This document shows, piece after piece, positions 1 to 12,560 of a stretch of DNA of 64,000 nt. The stretch's first letter is position 1, and every line of letters begins with the position of its first letter. The notes under the pieces are model-generated. The model had not been told where the DNA came from. It saw only the letters and a program-made list of their open reading frames with translations, and did no database searches. The stretch is from Hepsetus odoe (taxonomy: Eukaryota > Chordata > Actinopteri > Characiformes > Hepsetidae): NCBI GenBank assembly GCA_017165825.1, contig CM029372.1, positions 23,301,685-23,365,684 on the forward strand, given 5' to 3'. A program made the position numbers and the translations under genes.

Positions 1-217
1 GCAGGATGGGAGACAGTAGCACTGCGAAAAGATGGGAGGCAGAACTGGAGGTGAGTCAAAAATTCAAAGTTTGGGAGTTATGAGGATTGACAGGATTAGA
101 AGTTGGTACATTAGAGGGACAGCTCAGGTTAGACATTTTGGAGACAAAGTTAGAGAAGAAAGCTTGCATTGGTTTGGACATGTCCAGAGGAAAAATGAGG
201 ATTATATCAGGAGAAGG
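1..217 (+). mobile_element. RTE-type LINE fragment, 3' part
   Basis: Plus-strand piece of the LINE seen in fuller form at 17.4-20.1 kb. The translation contains the C-terminal motif RIRSWYIRGTAQVRHFGDKV followed by LHWFGHVQRKNEDYI. It is cut by the window edge on the left and by a Tc1-like element at about 218. Confidence 0.7.
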
Positions 218-703
218 AAGAATGCTTTCAGAAATGGAAGTGTTAATCATTTATTCTCATCAATCAACAAAATGCAGTGAATGAACAAAGAAGTCTAAAT
301 CAAATCCAACCATTGGTGCTGACCACCCTTTGCCTTCGAAACAGCATCAGTTCTTCTAGGTACACTTGCACACAGTTTTTGAAGGAACTCGGCCAGTAGG
401 TTGTTCCAAACATCTTGGAGAGCCCGACCACAGATACTTCTGTGGATGTAGAGCTTCCTCACATCCTTCTGTCTTCATGTAATCCAGACACACTGGATGA
501 TGTTGAGATCAGGGCTCTGTGGGGGCCAGAAGAACTGATGCTGGATTGAAGGCAAAAGGTAGAAACACCAGATATTGATTTGATTTAGATTTTTCTTTTG
601 TTAGCTCACTTTTGCATTTGTAGAATTGATAAAAATAAACAATCATTATTTATATTTCTGAGAAAAGCGTTCTTTGTTTACAGCATTTTTTCAGTACTGT
701 ATA
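218..703 (-). mobile_element. Tc1-like nonautonomous element with transposase relic
   Basis: Same family as the element at 52277-52824, in reverse orientation: shared pieces include gaatgctttcagaaatgg, the transposase C-terminal segment (reverse strand of 340-520) and the end tttacagcattttttc. The outer left terminal repeat is missing where it abuts the LINE fragment. The right end keeps cagtactgta but has lost the inner TIR segment. Confidence 0.65.
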
Positions 704-2740
704 TATGCGCAAAAATATATGAAAACTGGAAGTACTGGAAATGTACAAAAACACACATTTACACATGTTTACAGGCACACACAGATAAATTCCCCTTCCT
801 GTTCTCCTATAAGCTCCAGAGCTGCTGCTGAATTTAGTTAAGCTTGAGAAGAGTAGATGGGGTCAGACACAGAGACCATAGAGCAGGACGCCGCTGGAAA
901 CGGCCAAATAACTGCGGGCCACTAATTTGTGTTTAAAGTGAAAAGCAGTGAAGCTAAGGAGAAGTGATGAAGTGTGCTGCTGCTGTATTTACTCAATAAA
1001 ACACACGCGTCCTCAGGCCTGCTCTTTCGGACCCCCCACTACACAGAGGACTTCAGGATTTCACAAAGTGCAGAAACTGAATGAAAGGGCGAGAGTGTCC
1101 CTTCAACAGGACAAAGGCATGTCAATAAAGGGATTTTATGCCTAATGCTGATGGTCATCTATGGTCTAGCCATGTTTCATCCGCAAAAGCATTATGAGAG
1201 GCAACAGATCGCCAGACTTGACAGGCGCTGACTAGTGATGCTTTCTGCTTGAATTCGAAATACCGAATTCCCAGTAGAAGACTGAAAGTGAAATGCACCC
1301 TGAATTCAGAAAGCTGGAGAAACCTCAGCAATCCCGGACTCAGATTTCAAAAATGCTGATCTGTGCATCAACAGTAGTGAGAGCTGCAGTAAATACTGTT
1401 TATTTGCACTTTTCGATTCGTTTCTCATGAAGTCAGTCAATCACACAGTACTGACAAACTTCTATCGAGGTAAATGTCGCATTAGCGTTTGTTTAAAATA
1501 TTGCATAATGCACTGGTATCAACAGTTATTGTTGCAGCTAATCTGTCTGAACTGTTACTGCAAGTGGTCAACTGATATTCATAATAAACCACCGCCGGTA
1601 AGAAACAATATACCACCACTACCACCACCCTGGAAAAAACAATATAAATAAATACATATATTTTTGGGGGGATTTTCAGAACCATCTAGGCAGGTACTAA
1701 CAACAATGAAGCGGCCCCCAAGTAAAACATATGAATTATGAAAAATAGAAAACAGAAGTGATCAATTAAAGAAACTTAAACATAGCTAGACAGATCGACC
1801 GACCGACCGACCAACCGTCCGACCTACAGACAGTCAGACAGTCAGACAGACAAATAGATAGGACAGTGGTTATGAAAGGACACATTTGTTGGTGGGGTGG
1901 AGACATCAGGTCCAGGTCCGTTGGATAATGATTAGCCTAGAAAAACCAAATAGGCAAACTTTTTCGCTGATCAACTAAGAGTGAAACACTGAGCCATTCC
2001 TTTAAGCAGTTGCATAAACTAAAGCACATCATCTCAGGTGGTTGTCTCAGGAGCTCATTAACCAGAGGACCACAGTCTCACCTATGAGGTCAATCTTAGC
2101 TTAGCGCTAATGTCATTTTGATGGAAAATTAAAGATGGAGTCTAAAATCTAATAGGTTTTCATGAACTTTACTTCTATTGGCCATGAATTCATCCAGGGG
2201 GCTGCTTATCTTAAATAATTAAGGACACATGTTAATTTAAAATTCTTTCTGCATAAAATACCCAACTCCCAATGCAATCCCAGCTTAGGACTTTTGGACC
2301 ATGTTTTAGAGACATTAGAACATTCTCCACCTCTGGTTCCTGTTGCTAATGAGACAGCTGGACCCCCAGAGGTGTGTTTCTAAAAGCTAACACACACCAA
2401 TCATGATGCACGTTGCTGCTCTGTGTAGATCGGACAACAAGCAGCCCTGGTCCATAGAAGAGTCTCAACGCAAGAAAAGATGTTCATGTCATGGATGATT
2501 ACGTTCTACTGATATCGACCGATGTAAACACAAACGGACGAGTAAGTAAGCACAACATATTTTAGTACTTTCTGATTTTCTAAGCCAAAACAATGTATAT
2601 ATTTTATTGCAAAATCACATTATGAATTTAAGCGTTGAAAAAAAATAAAGACATTTCCTTGATCCATTCGTGTTATTTTCATCTCAGATCTTATTTTTCC
2701 ATTTTGTTATTAAGAGCTGTTCTTAAGTACTTAATCAAGT
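704..2740. other. beta intron 4, no gene seen
   Basis: No coding similarity in any frame. The only structure noted is a short GACC/AGTC-rich tetranucleotide patch at about 1795-1855 and a CCA/TGG patch near 1600-1630. Confidence 0.5.
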
Positions 2741-2890
2741 CAAGTCAAGTCAAGTAGGATTTATTGTCATTTTCAGCCATATACACAGTACTGATGAAAG
2801 CGAAATGCGTTCCTCAGGACCTAGTGCCACACACAAGACAAGACACAAGACAACATAAGACAGAGACACAGCTTACATAATACACAATCT
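2741..2890 (+). repeat. (TCAAG)n-headed interspersed repeat
   Basis: Four tcaag units are followed by taggatttattgtcatttt and a stretch rich in acaagacacaag. This layout resembles the 3' ends of retroelements common in fish genomes. Similar starts occur at 51990-52060, and a reverse fragment at about 58000-58068. Confidence 0.5.
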
Positions 2891-3209
2891 AGGTCAGATT
2901 CAGAACATCATAAAATATATGAGCGATCCAATCTCGCTTCAACAGCCATGAGCTCGTCTCAGAAGCAGGCTCAGGATCTAAAGATCCAGAAGACAGAGAG
3001 AAAATCTGCTCATAGTCTGGGCAGATATGGCAAGCAAAACCCCCACAACACTGCCAATGGCCTGCAGGAAAATCTGCCTGACCAGAAATAATTGCGGTAA
3101 TGTGGAGCGTTTTGGCACCAAATGATCCAAATGGAAGGGTCACCAGAAGGTTATCTTAACTGTATTCTACATGATATCAAATCAACAACACAAATAAAAC
3201 AGAGGTATT

Positions 3210-3430
3210 TGGGAAGTGCTGCGTTCAGATGAAACAAAAATGAAACCCCTTGGCTACCCCTTGCACAAAAAAGAAAACCGTCTTTAATAAAAGACCAATT
3301 TTCTAACTGCTTAGCGTGAAGGATGTATTATGCTTTGGGGGAGTGTGGCCGACAGTGGCACAGGGAATGTGTTGAGGATAGAGGAAAGGAAGGATTCTGC
3401 TAAATATCATCACGTTTTTTGAAGCTAGTG
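3210..3430 (+). pseudogene. Tc1-like transposase fragment
   Basis: Conceptual translation shows LRSDETKM, then REGCIMLWGSVADSGTGNVL and RIEERKDSAKYHHV. This corresponds to the catalytic core of fish Tc1 transposases (SDE, GGGSIMLWG, GTG, KYxxIL). Stops interrupt it and no terminal repeats were found nearby. Confidence 0.6.
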
Positions 3431-3644
3431 TCCGTGAGTCAGGAAATTACATCATAGTTCAAGAAGTGAATGCCCTAACCCTCTCCACATGCCACATTAC
3501 CCCAGTATGTAAAATCCAGCAAATAAATAAAAATTGTTAATTAAAACCTGCAAAAATGAGTGAAATGAGCCTTTATTTGACAAATGACGGAGAGTCCCCA
3601 CGCGCAACTGAACAAAATGTCTCACATTCAGACTGCAGTCATCT

Positions 3645-3897
3645 CTGAAAGTGATAACCCTCGTCATTGCTAGGTCAAAGCACAGCAGACATGAACCACA
3701 TCGAAATTGGACCTCTGCATTTAACCCATGCACACTCAAACACGTGTAGCAGTGGGCAGCTATTGAAAGCAGCCGGGGAGCAGTGATGGGGACAACTGTA
3801 TAAAAGAAGTACCTCCAGAACAATAACTGGTGTGGAATCAGACACAATCTTCCGATACTGGGGCAATGCCCGAACCACTAGGCCACCACTGCCTCTA
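3645..3897 (-). repeat. SINE family A (tRNA-derived), full-length
   Basis: On the minus strand it starts with a tRNA-like head (ggcctagtggttcggg; B-box region), then ggtacc-type body, gggcagctgcccactgct, and an end gtcactttcact. This family is the most frequent repeat in the window (about 16 copies). It has internal RNA polymerase III boxes like a tRNA but no tRNA fold. This copy has a small internal insertion. Confidence 0.7.
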
Positions 3898-4311
3898 TAG
3901 GACACTTCTGGGTGTTCAACAGTTTCATTTAGTATTTCCTTCGTGCAGGAGTGAGAAGGTTTTCTCCATCCTCACTGCAGAACTGTAATGGTGCTCAGTA
4001 CTAAAATTTTCTCAACTTAACCACATGACTTAACACTCACTTATTGTGTTTTCGGTGTTTCTTGGGTCAGTGCGCGCTGGCCTGTAAGGAACGAGAGTAA
4101 TCGCCATCGTCCTTCGGTTTGGGACGACCCTGAAAATGGAGAGCTAAAAAGACCCTTCACTCCGGCGCATTCTAATCCACCTTCAATAATCACACTTTCA
4201 CAGGAAGCACTGGGGAAATGAGGAAATTAGGCCGAGATGGCTGAGGTAAAAATAACAGTCTATTTATAGGACATGACATCGCTGCCTTCGTCATCCGCAA
4301 ACGTCCCTTGC

Positions 4312-4331
4312 TTTTGTGTGTGTGTGTGTGT
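4312..4331 (+). repeat. (TG)n microsatellite
   Basis: About nine TG units. Confidence 0.8.
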
Positions 4332-4469
4332 TCGGGGTTCCATTGTGATTGATGTTGTGTTGAATGACAGGCTGCTGTCTTTAACACTGTATTCTGAAAG
4401 CGGCCCGCCAGCAGAACAGAGCGCCGGTGTCTCCCAGCACCCTATACAATCCCACTGCCTTTCTTTCTG

Positions 4470-4915
4470 ACTTTTATTCTGACTATTATTCCTCTCCCGA
4501 CCACTTTTTCCCTCCTATCTCTTTTCTTCCCCCTCTCTCCTTCTATCTCCCCTCTCAGCCCACTTTTATCATCAGTTCCTGTTTTTCCTCTCTCTTTATT
4601 ATTTTCTTCTTTCTCTCACTCTTTATTCTATTCTCACAGCTTCTTTCTGTCTGCCCCCTCTTTCACTTTCACACACATCCACCACCTCTGTCTAATTTCT
4701 CTCTCATCTTTTTATCTCTCACTTTCTCTCTCATTATAATTTTTTCTCCCTCATTTTCTCTATTGCTTTCTCTTTCTTATGATAACAATATCTCGCTCCC
4801 TCTCTTTCTCATTCTTTCTCTCTCAGTCATTTTTTATATTTTCCTCACTTTCCATCTCTCATCGTACCTTTTAGATTTACCTCTCTCTCTCTCTCTCTCT
4901 CTCTCTCCCTTTGTA
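4470..4915 (+). repeat. polypyrimidine tract ending in (CT)n
   Basis: About 440 bp of almost pure C/T on the plus strand, ending in a CT dinucleotide run at about 4880-4907. The 199-codon open frame across it (Ser/Phe/Leu/Pro only) is a composition artefact. Long homopurine-homopyrimidine DNA can form triplex (H-DNA). Confidence 0.75.
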
Positions 4916-5194
4916 ACCAGTTTATGTAATGTAAGGATGAGTAGCTTTTACTTTAGTTCCTTTCTAAAAGATCTATTATCTTCTTTAACACATTTGTTAA
5001 CAGGTGCCATACCTTCACACAGTTAATTATATATTTATCTTAATTATATTCCCTCATTATGTAAACACATGCTTTATGCCATATTTCAATACTGTATGAA
5101 AAATTATCGATTCACTGTGAGGTTTTCCACGCCTGTGCTGCTGTTGAACAGCTCATTATGCATTATTCATTAGTAAAAGACTGTGTTAGAATAC

Positions 5195-5445
5195 AAGAAA
5201 AGTGAAAGCGACTATTCTTGTCATTGTGAAACACAGCACAGCGCACAGTGAGACACAACAAAATCAGACCTCTGCAATTCACCCACACGTGCAGCAGGAG
5301 GCAGCTATTTAAAGCACCCGTGGAGCAGTGACGGGGATGGTACCTTGCTCAAGGGTACCTCAGGCAACCTACTGGTCTGGGATTTCAAACCCACAACCTT
5401 CTGATCCTGGAGCCAACTCCCTAACCACTAGACCACCGCTGCCCC
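5195..5445 (-). repeat. SINE family A, full-length
   Basis: Minus-strand copy: plus strand shows agtgaaagcgactattcttgtcattg at the left (the 3' tail) and ctaaccactagaccaccgctgcccc at the right (the tRNA-like head reversed). Confidence 0.8.
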
Positions 5446-5599
5446 GAGAAATTGAACACCCCATTTGGGTATCAAACCCCAGACTTTCACATGACAGACG
5501 GAGACACTGTCCACTGTACAATGCTGCTTAAAAGCTATTTTCTGTAATCCAACATAAACATCTCCTTAACCATCATCAGAGTTTCACACTGTTCAGTTT

Positions 5600-5687
5600 G
5601 AGTGAGGAAGATGCAGAGGACCAGAAGAAACGGAAACGGATATGACGACCCCTAAATGGGAGTAGCCAAAAGAAGAAGACGAGTCCT
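5600..5687 (+). mobile_element. RTE-type LINE, extreme 3' end
   Basis: gatgcagaggaccagaagaa followed by gacgacccctaaatgggag and agccaaaagaagaagacg. It matches the reverse complement of 53070-53160 and ends in an AAG-rich tail: a 5'-truncated LINE insertion. Confidence 0.6.
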
Positions 5688-6988
5688 CATAGCAGCTATA
5701 ATTTGTATAAATAAGAGGAAAATGCAGTGGACACACAGAAATGAAACCAGATGATCTCCTGTGGTGACCACTATTATAGTGGCCAGAACTTTGTGTGTAT
5801 GTTTTGCAGAAAAAAAGGACCACAATCTTTCAGACGCCACTGTAAATGAAAGGAGAGCGAAGTATTAAAGATATTCCAGATCATGATTTTTTTAGAACAA
5901 TATCTGTGGCTTTTGACAGCAATCTGACACATACTACCAAAAAAGGATTGTTGTTACAGCATTGAAGTATCTTTTTGATATTTTATAAAAATATTTAGAA
6001 TGAAACTCCAATCATGATCATTTTGTTAATGCTTTTTGGAGAATTTAGAAATCTGAACCATCCTGAATTTAGAAAGCTCCTCTGGAACTAAATTTTAAAT
6101 AGTTCTGAATTAACAGAGGTTTACGCGGACTTGCTAGACTTTAGCCTTGAGGCTATTACAATTAATCTGTTAGTCTGTTACAATGTATCCCACCTTAGGG
6201 TTCCTTCTGCAGAGGACACATCTGGGCTGATTGTACACAAAAATGGTTAATCTAGTTTAAATAATTTAAGAATCTGAATTACACAGAACACTTTAGTTAA
6301 CAGATCATTTATTATTGAACAAATCACATAAATCAAAAGAAAAAAGCATAATTCAATGCAAAGTGCTTAGGTGTGGCCTGTGCACAAGATTATGACATAT
6401 AATACATGAATAAAAGTGTTCCGGAAAATGCTCAATTCACCCAAATTGCAGTTTAATAGTGTAGTAATGGGCGGCCAGTTAATTACCAGCTACTGACTAG
6501 ATAAGGATTAAAGAGCATTTGAAAGGCAATATAATATCCTCCTTTACAGAAGTATTACCAAAACTTTCTTCTGGCTTAGTTAGCTTCGGGAAATCCTATT
6601 TTTAAAGAAGAAGACTGCATTATACTGAAGATGTAGGGCTATTTGCATTAACATTAAATAGTAAACTGGGTGAAGGCTATGCAGCCTAGCTTTCTTTTGC
6701 CTCGCTGCTTAATTCCTGCCCCTGACCACCCCTCCAACCGGGACGTCCCTGAGATCTGCATCTTCCTAAACGTCCATCACGCATCCAGCTTCGGCAGGGC
6801 CCAGCCACAGCGCTGTGTGTTGTTTCATTTCTCCTCACACACACCGGCAGAGTTCGCGTGAGGTTCGGCCAAGAACCCTGAGGCACTATGTGCACCTTTA
6901 TTCCCAATGACCTTGTTTACTGAAGCCTGTGCCGCAACACATCGCAAAGGGCTCCTGACTAACATTTCATTGTGAGGGCGAGCAAGAG

Positions 6989-6993
6989 AGTTC

Positions 6994-7025
<32 letters not shown>
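6989..7025 (+). repeat. (CA)n microsatellite
   Basis: CA run with one AA interruption. Confidence 0.85.
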
Positions 7026-7198
7026 CCAGAGTAGCCACAAAATCAACACTTTCAGCAGCTTTACCCTTTACCCTTTGTTAGTCTACAGCTATCTTCAGAT
7101 TTACACAACATACTTATTCATTACACGATTACTTCATCATCCATTAAGTTAAATCATGAATTACATTTACATTCCATTGTGTTACACTTTGAAGTAGG

Positions 7199-7274
7199 AT
7201 AGCCAGAGAGATGAGGAAAGTAGACAGGAGTACAAGCAGATGAAGCGCACAGTGAAGAAAGCAGTGGCAAAGTA
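7199..7274 (+). mobile_element. RTE-type LINE internal fragment
   Basis: 76 bp matching the LINE segment at about 18179-18254 (agagagatgaggaaagtaga; gtgaagaaagcagt). It abuts a SINE A copy that begins about 20 bp later. Confidence 0.5.
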
Positions 7275-7296
7275 TAGGTCCTGTTCTCCATTTGGG

Positions 7297-7552
7297 TGGG
7301 CAGCGGTGGCCTAGCGGTTAGGGCATTAGCCGCATGATCGGAGGATTGGGGGTTCAAACCCCTTCCCAATAGGTTGCCCTGAGGTACCCATGCGCAAGGT
7401 ACCGTCCATCTTTTCTCCCAGGCGCTTTCAAACTGCCCACTGCTGCCTGAGTTTGATGTGCATGGGTTGTCACGAGGGGAATCCAATTCGTTGTGGTTCA
7501 TGTGTGCTGTGCTGTGACCTCGCAATGACAAGGGTTGTCACTTTCACTTTTT
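7297..7552 (+). repeat. SINE family A, full-length
   Basis: Plus-strand copy. Head gcggtggcctagcggttagg (A-box-like) and ggttcaaacccc (B-box-like), then gaggtacccatgcgcaaggt, and tail caatgacaagggttgtcact. Confidence 0.85.
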
Positions 7553-8136
7553 TTCATTGTCCATTTTCCTAATATGTGTTTTATTCTCCAAATATTGTAA
7601 TATTACCAAACAGAAAGTAATTACATATTAAAATCTGCTGGTGTGCAGTTAAGTGCTCTGTATTTACTTTCATTTTGGAAGCCCAAACCATAAATTCCTC
7701 GTTTATTATAAAGTATTCAGTATCTACAGTCTTTTGCTCAGTCATTGCTATAAATGATTCAGCATCTACATTAAACTATTGAGGAACTACTATTTATTAT
7801 TCTGTAACTATTATTATATAATAGTTTACTTTACTACTAAAGTGGTTGAGTTTTTACTGTCAATGATCCAGTAACTAGCATAGTTTTTTCAGTATCTGCT
7901 GTAAAATGTTCAGAATCTGATAGAAAATATTCAATATCTGCTATAATTCATTCAGTAACTACGATAAATTATTCTGTAACTACTATAAAGTGTTCAGTCA
8001 CTGCCATAAATTATTCAGTATTTATTATAAATGAAGTATATATATTATTATAAGTATAAGTATTATTACAATTAGTATCTACCATGTATTATTTGGTAAT
8101 AAATAAATATTTTTTAAAATCATTTTCAGTATCTGT

Positions 8137-9125
8137 CACGGTGGCCGGCACTCTGCTCTGACTGCTCTGACTAGCGATGTTATCTGCGTCAGACCAGGGG
8201 AGGTGGGACTTTCGTGTCTGAGCCCGCAGTGAGCCTGCTGGAGAGGGCGGGGCTTCTGAGACTGTGTCCAAGCCCACAAGGAAGGGCAAGGTGTCTAAAA
8301 TTGTGTCCAAGCCTGCCCGGAGAAGTGGGGCTTCTGGAACTGCTTCTGAGCCCGCTAGAGAGGGCGGGGCATCTGGAACTGCGTCTGAGCCCGCTAGAGA
8401 GGGCGGGGCATCTGGAACTGCGTCTGAGCCTGCTAGAGAGGGCGAGGCATCTGGAACTGCGTCTGGCCTGCACTAGAGAGGGCGGGGCATCTGGAACTGC
8501 GTCTGAGCCCGCTAGAGAGGGCGGGGCATCTGGAACTGCGTCTGAGCCCGCTAGAGAGGGCGGGGCATCTGGAACTGCGTCTGAGGCCGCTGGGGAGGGT
8601 GGGGCTTCTGGAACTGCGTCTGAGGCTGCCGGAGAGGGCGGGGCTTCTGGAACTATATCTGAGGCCGCTGGGGAGGGCGAGGCTTTGGTGCCACATCTGC
8701 ACGCACCCTGGGAGGGCGGGGCTTGTGGAATAGGGATGTTGTGGACCAGGACATTACAGGTGCACTTACGCCCACAGCCCTGGACGTGGCTGCATTGAGG
8801 CATATGTCAGCCCTGGAATGGGCCATTTTGTATTGCTGGTTGAGTTTTTGTTTGACCCCACCCTTTGGGGGCACTGCTCCGGGCGGGGCAAGGCTGGGCG
8901 CCCCAGGAGTGGTGCCTTTGAAGGGGGTTTTGTCATGGTAGGCGGCTCTCTGCTCTGACACTTGGGTGACAGGTGTGCCTCATTGGGGGATGGCTTTAAA
9001 AGCCCCCAGAGCAGAGCGCTGGTCATTATTCACCTTGCACTTCTGTGGTTCCTGAGTCTAGTTATGTCAGTAAAGTCAGGCACAAGACTCTAGCTCATTC
9101 ATATTCGAGCACCAGAGCGTTACAG
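8137..9125 (+). mobile_element. possible LTR-retrotransposon remnant enclosing a minisatellite
   Basis: tgtcacggtggccggcactc at 8137 and tgtcatggtaggcggctctc at about 8933 are related starts spaced about 800 bp apart. The second begins an approximately 190-bp LTR-like block with a ttaaaag box, ending in gagcgttaca. A G-rich run (gaaggggg) just before it would serve as a polypurine tract. No gag or pol was found, so the LTR call is tentative. Confidence 0.35.
8213..8720 (+). repeat. 39-bp GC-rich minisatellite
   Basis: About 13 tandem copies of a 39-bp unit (ctggaactgcgtctgagccc, gctagagagggcggggcat). Since 39 is divisible by 3, several frames on both strands stay open, including a repeated EPAREGGASGTAS. 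No start context, splice sites or homology support a protein. Confidence 0.9.
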
Positions 9126-10550
9126 TAACTCATAATAAACTATTCAGTAAGTGCAATACATTTTTGCACTAAAAAGCAAATTATGTTTATTTATTTTCTT
9201 TTTATTTCATTTTATCTTTCCCAGAGTTAACGCGTCTCATTTTCTCAAACATTCCTCAAAAAGGCTAAATTTAGAAAAATGCTTTGGTTGCTCAGCAACT
9301 TCTGGTGGTAGGAGATGAAGTGTGCAAGTATGATTTTGGGATGGAACATCTGTTTACGGGTTAAAGGAGCTGAATCTCCGAGGAGAAGGAGTCCATGCAG
9401 ACGCAAGCGTGAGCTGGCGCCGTATCCGTTGGCACACAGGCTCGGAGCGGGCTGAAGGAGACAGACAGCAGCTCCAGGCCTGCAGGAGTCCTCTCCACAG
9501 TCACACAGCTACAGCGCGTTTTGTTTTGACACGTCAATGTGGACAGTGGCACATGATGCATGATATGGCTGATATGCCATTCTGGATGTCGACTGTGTTT
9601 TTGTCAGCGCTGCCAGCGCCACTAACTGAGAGGAGAAGACTTGGTGCCTCTCACACGAAAAGCTCATTGTGGCCACTTATTACATTCATCAGCCACGGGC
9701 GGAAACGCTCAGACACCCGATATTATTCCTGTCGATCAACGTGTCTCAGGTTCAAAGACATCTGATTCAATAAAAACCTAAATATGGTTTAATCCTGATG
9801 TGGACAGTTTAAAGTGTTTAGTGGAGAACATTAGATTCTTATTTCATCAGCTAACAATCATGTAAGACAACCGTGCACTGCAATCCAAATATGTTGGAAT
9901 TCTGTTTAGGGGATATTGTGTGGAATTATTGAGAAAATGAGACATTAAGTCTGGGAAAAATTAAATGAGATCAAAAGTGTATAATATAAACATCATTTGC
10001 GATCTGTGATTGGGGGATACTACCAACGCAGAGGAAAGCCAAAGTCTGTCTCGAATTCTTGGCCAAGGATGGGTATGGCATTTTCCAGGATCTAACTTGA
10101 AATCTGCCATTATTTAAAATCAGAATATAGAACACAGAAAGCTTTTCATTAGGAGAATACTTTTAATACAATATCAAATAAATATCTTTAAAAGAATCCC
10201 CTAATGCGTCTTTATTCACTACTTTAAATGATCATTGAAAGCACCTACACTTGAGGTGTGTTAGCCAGATTCTAAAAGTAATGGCTTTAAATTGAAATTC
10301 TGCTAGAGCCTGAGTAGACTGATAAACCACTGTGAGGAGCCAGATAGTTATCTCAGGCTTACTAAACTCTTGATGCAGTGAACATGTTTATGAGTAAAGC
10401 ATCTTTATTTTTCGGGGCATTGCAGTGGGTGCAAGTAGTTGAGGAGAGCAAAAAACTGAGCTATACGGTACCTAGATTCATTTCTATAAAACAACAGTCA
10501 AAATGAAAACTGCCAACTGGTGTATTTTGTCAACTCTTGACATCAATTAC
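9126..10550. other. beta intron 4, no gene seen
   Basis: No recognised exon or repeat family. A 118-codon plus-strand frame at 9409-9765 has no recognisable motifs. Confidence 0.5.
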
Positions 10551-10555
10551 GTATA

Positions 10556-10795
10556 ACGATGAAAGTAACTATTTTGTCATTGTGAAACACATCACTGCGA
10601 ACCACAATGAAATTCAAACTCTGCTTTTCACCCATACACGCCGTGCAGCAGCTATTAAAGCACCTGTGGAGCAGTGATGGGGACAGTACCTTGCTCAGGG
10701 GTACCTCAAGGCAATCTACTGGTCTGGGATTTGAACCCACGACTTTCCGATCCTGGGTCTTAGTCCCTAAACACAAGGCCACCTCCACCCCAACA
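10556..10795 (-). repeat. SINE family A, full-length
   Basis: Minus-strand copy; tail (gaaagtaactattttgtcat) at the left and reversed head (aggccacctccacccc) at the right. Confidence 0.75.
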
Positions 10796-11097
10796 AAGAA
10801 GAACTCTATGTTGTAAATACTTAAAGCTTAATTTACTTTTGTGCTTTTAAAGACATATGAATACTACATGTAACTCAGTACCTGTAATATGACAGCAAGC
10901 CATAACATGTTTCACTATTCATTTAAGATAATATATCTGTCCATTACTTTGTGACATGTTGCCGCCAGTGCTGTTCTTCAGTCTCTAAGGCAGTATTTCT
11001 AATTTACTTTCACTCTCGTTTTCACTGCAGGCTCACTGAACTGAGCTACTCGTTATTGACTTAATGGAGAAATTAACCTTTGCATGCATGTGCAGCA

Positions 11098-12540
11098 GGG
11101 GGTACAGTACACAGTGTATAGTGTTAGAATATAGACAGTGAAGTACACAGTGTATAGTGTTAGAATACAGACAGTGAAGTACACAGTGTATAGTGTAGTG
11201 TTAGAATACAGACAGTGAAGTACACAGTGTATAGTGTTAGAATATAGACAGTGAAGTACACAGTGTATAGTGTTAGAATACAGACAGTGAAGTACACAGT
11301 GTATAGTGTTGAAAATACAGACGGTGACGTATACAGTGTATAGTGTTAGAATATAGACAATGAGGTACACAGTGTATAGTGTTAGAATATAGACAGTGAA
11401 GTACACAGTGTATAGTGTTAGAATATAGACAGTGACGTATACAGTGTATAGCGTCAGAATATATGCCAGACAGTGGCGTATACAGTGTATAGTGTTAGAG
11501 ATATAGACGATGAAGTACACAGTGTATAGTGTTGAATATGAGCATTGGCGTATACAGTGTATAGTGTTAGAATATAGACAGTGAGAAATTACACAGTGTA
11601 TAGTGTTAGAGTGTGACAGTGAAATTTTTACAGTGTATAGTGTTAGAATATGAACAGTGGCGGTATACAGTGTATAGTGTTAGAATATAGACAGTGAAGT
11701 GCGCAGTGTATAGTGTTAGAATAATATGAGCAATGAGTACACGGTGTATAGTGTTAGAATATGAACATTGAAGTACACAGTGTATAGTGTTAGAATATGA
11801 ACATTGACATTATGCAGTGTACATAGCGTTAGAATATAGACAGTGACGTATACAGTGTATAGCGTTAGAATATAGACAGTGAAGTACACAGTGTATAGTG
11901 TTAGAATATAGACAGTGATGCACAGTGTATAGTGTTAGAATATAGACAGTGGCGTATGCAGTGTATGGTATTGAATATAGACAGTGAAGTGCAGTGTATA
12001 GTGATGAATAGACAGTGAAGTACACAGTGTATAGTGTTAGAATATGAACGGTGAAGTGCACGGTGTAGTGTTAGAATATGAACCAGTGAAGTATACAGTG
12101 TATGGTGTTGGAATATATGAACAGTGAAATTGCACGGTGTATAGTGTTGGGAATATAGACGGTGGCGTATACGGTGTATAGTGTTGGGAATATGAGCCAG
12201 TGAAATTACACGGTGTATAGTGTTAGAATATAGACAGTGACGTATACAGTGTATAGTGTTAGAATATAGACAGTGAAGTATACAGTGTGTAATGTTAGAA
12301 TATAGACAGTGGCGTATACAGTGTACAAGCGTTAGAATACCAGACAGTGGCGTATACGAAGTGTATAGTGTTGGGAATATGAACGGTGAAGTACACAGTG
12401 TATGGTATTTGAAATCTGACAGTGAGAGTACACAGTGTATAATATAGACAGTGAAGTACACAGTGTATAGTGTTAGAATATAGACAGTGACGTATACAGT
12501 GTATAGTGTTAGAATATAGACAGTGAAGTATAATAATGTA
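11098..12540 (+). repeat. 36-bp minisatellite, about 40 copies
   Basis: Unit: gtacacagtgtatagtgtta followed by gaatatagacagtgaa. Copies 11100-11460 are quite uniform; the middle and right copies carry point changes and small indels. As 36 is a multiple of 3, long minus-strand frames reading YTVYFTVYILTL-type repeats arise; they are artefacts. Confidence 0.95.
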
Positions 12541-12560
12541 TGTTTTGAGAATACAGGGCA

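Noticed and set aside
4427..5026. 199-codon plus-strand open frame
   Set aside because: It lies in a polypyrimidine tract, so the translation is almost only Ser, Phe, Leu and Pro. No domain or splice context.
7297..7380. tRNA gene
   Set aside because: A- and B-box-like motifs are present, but no cloverleaf; the same head occurs in over a dozen copies joined to a SINE body.
8189..8803. Long open frames on both strands over the 39-bp array
   Set aside because: They are open because the repeat length is a multiple of three. No start context, homology or splicing evidence.
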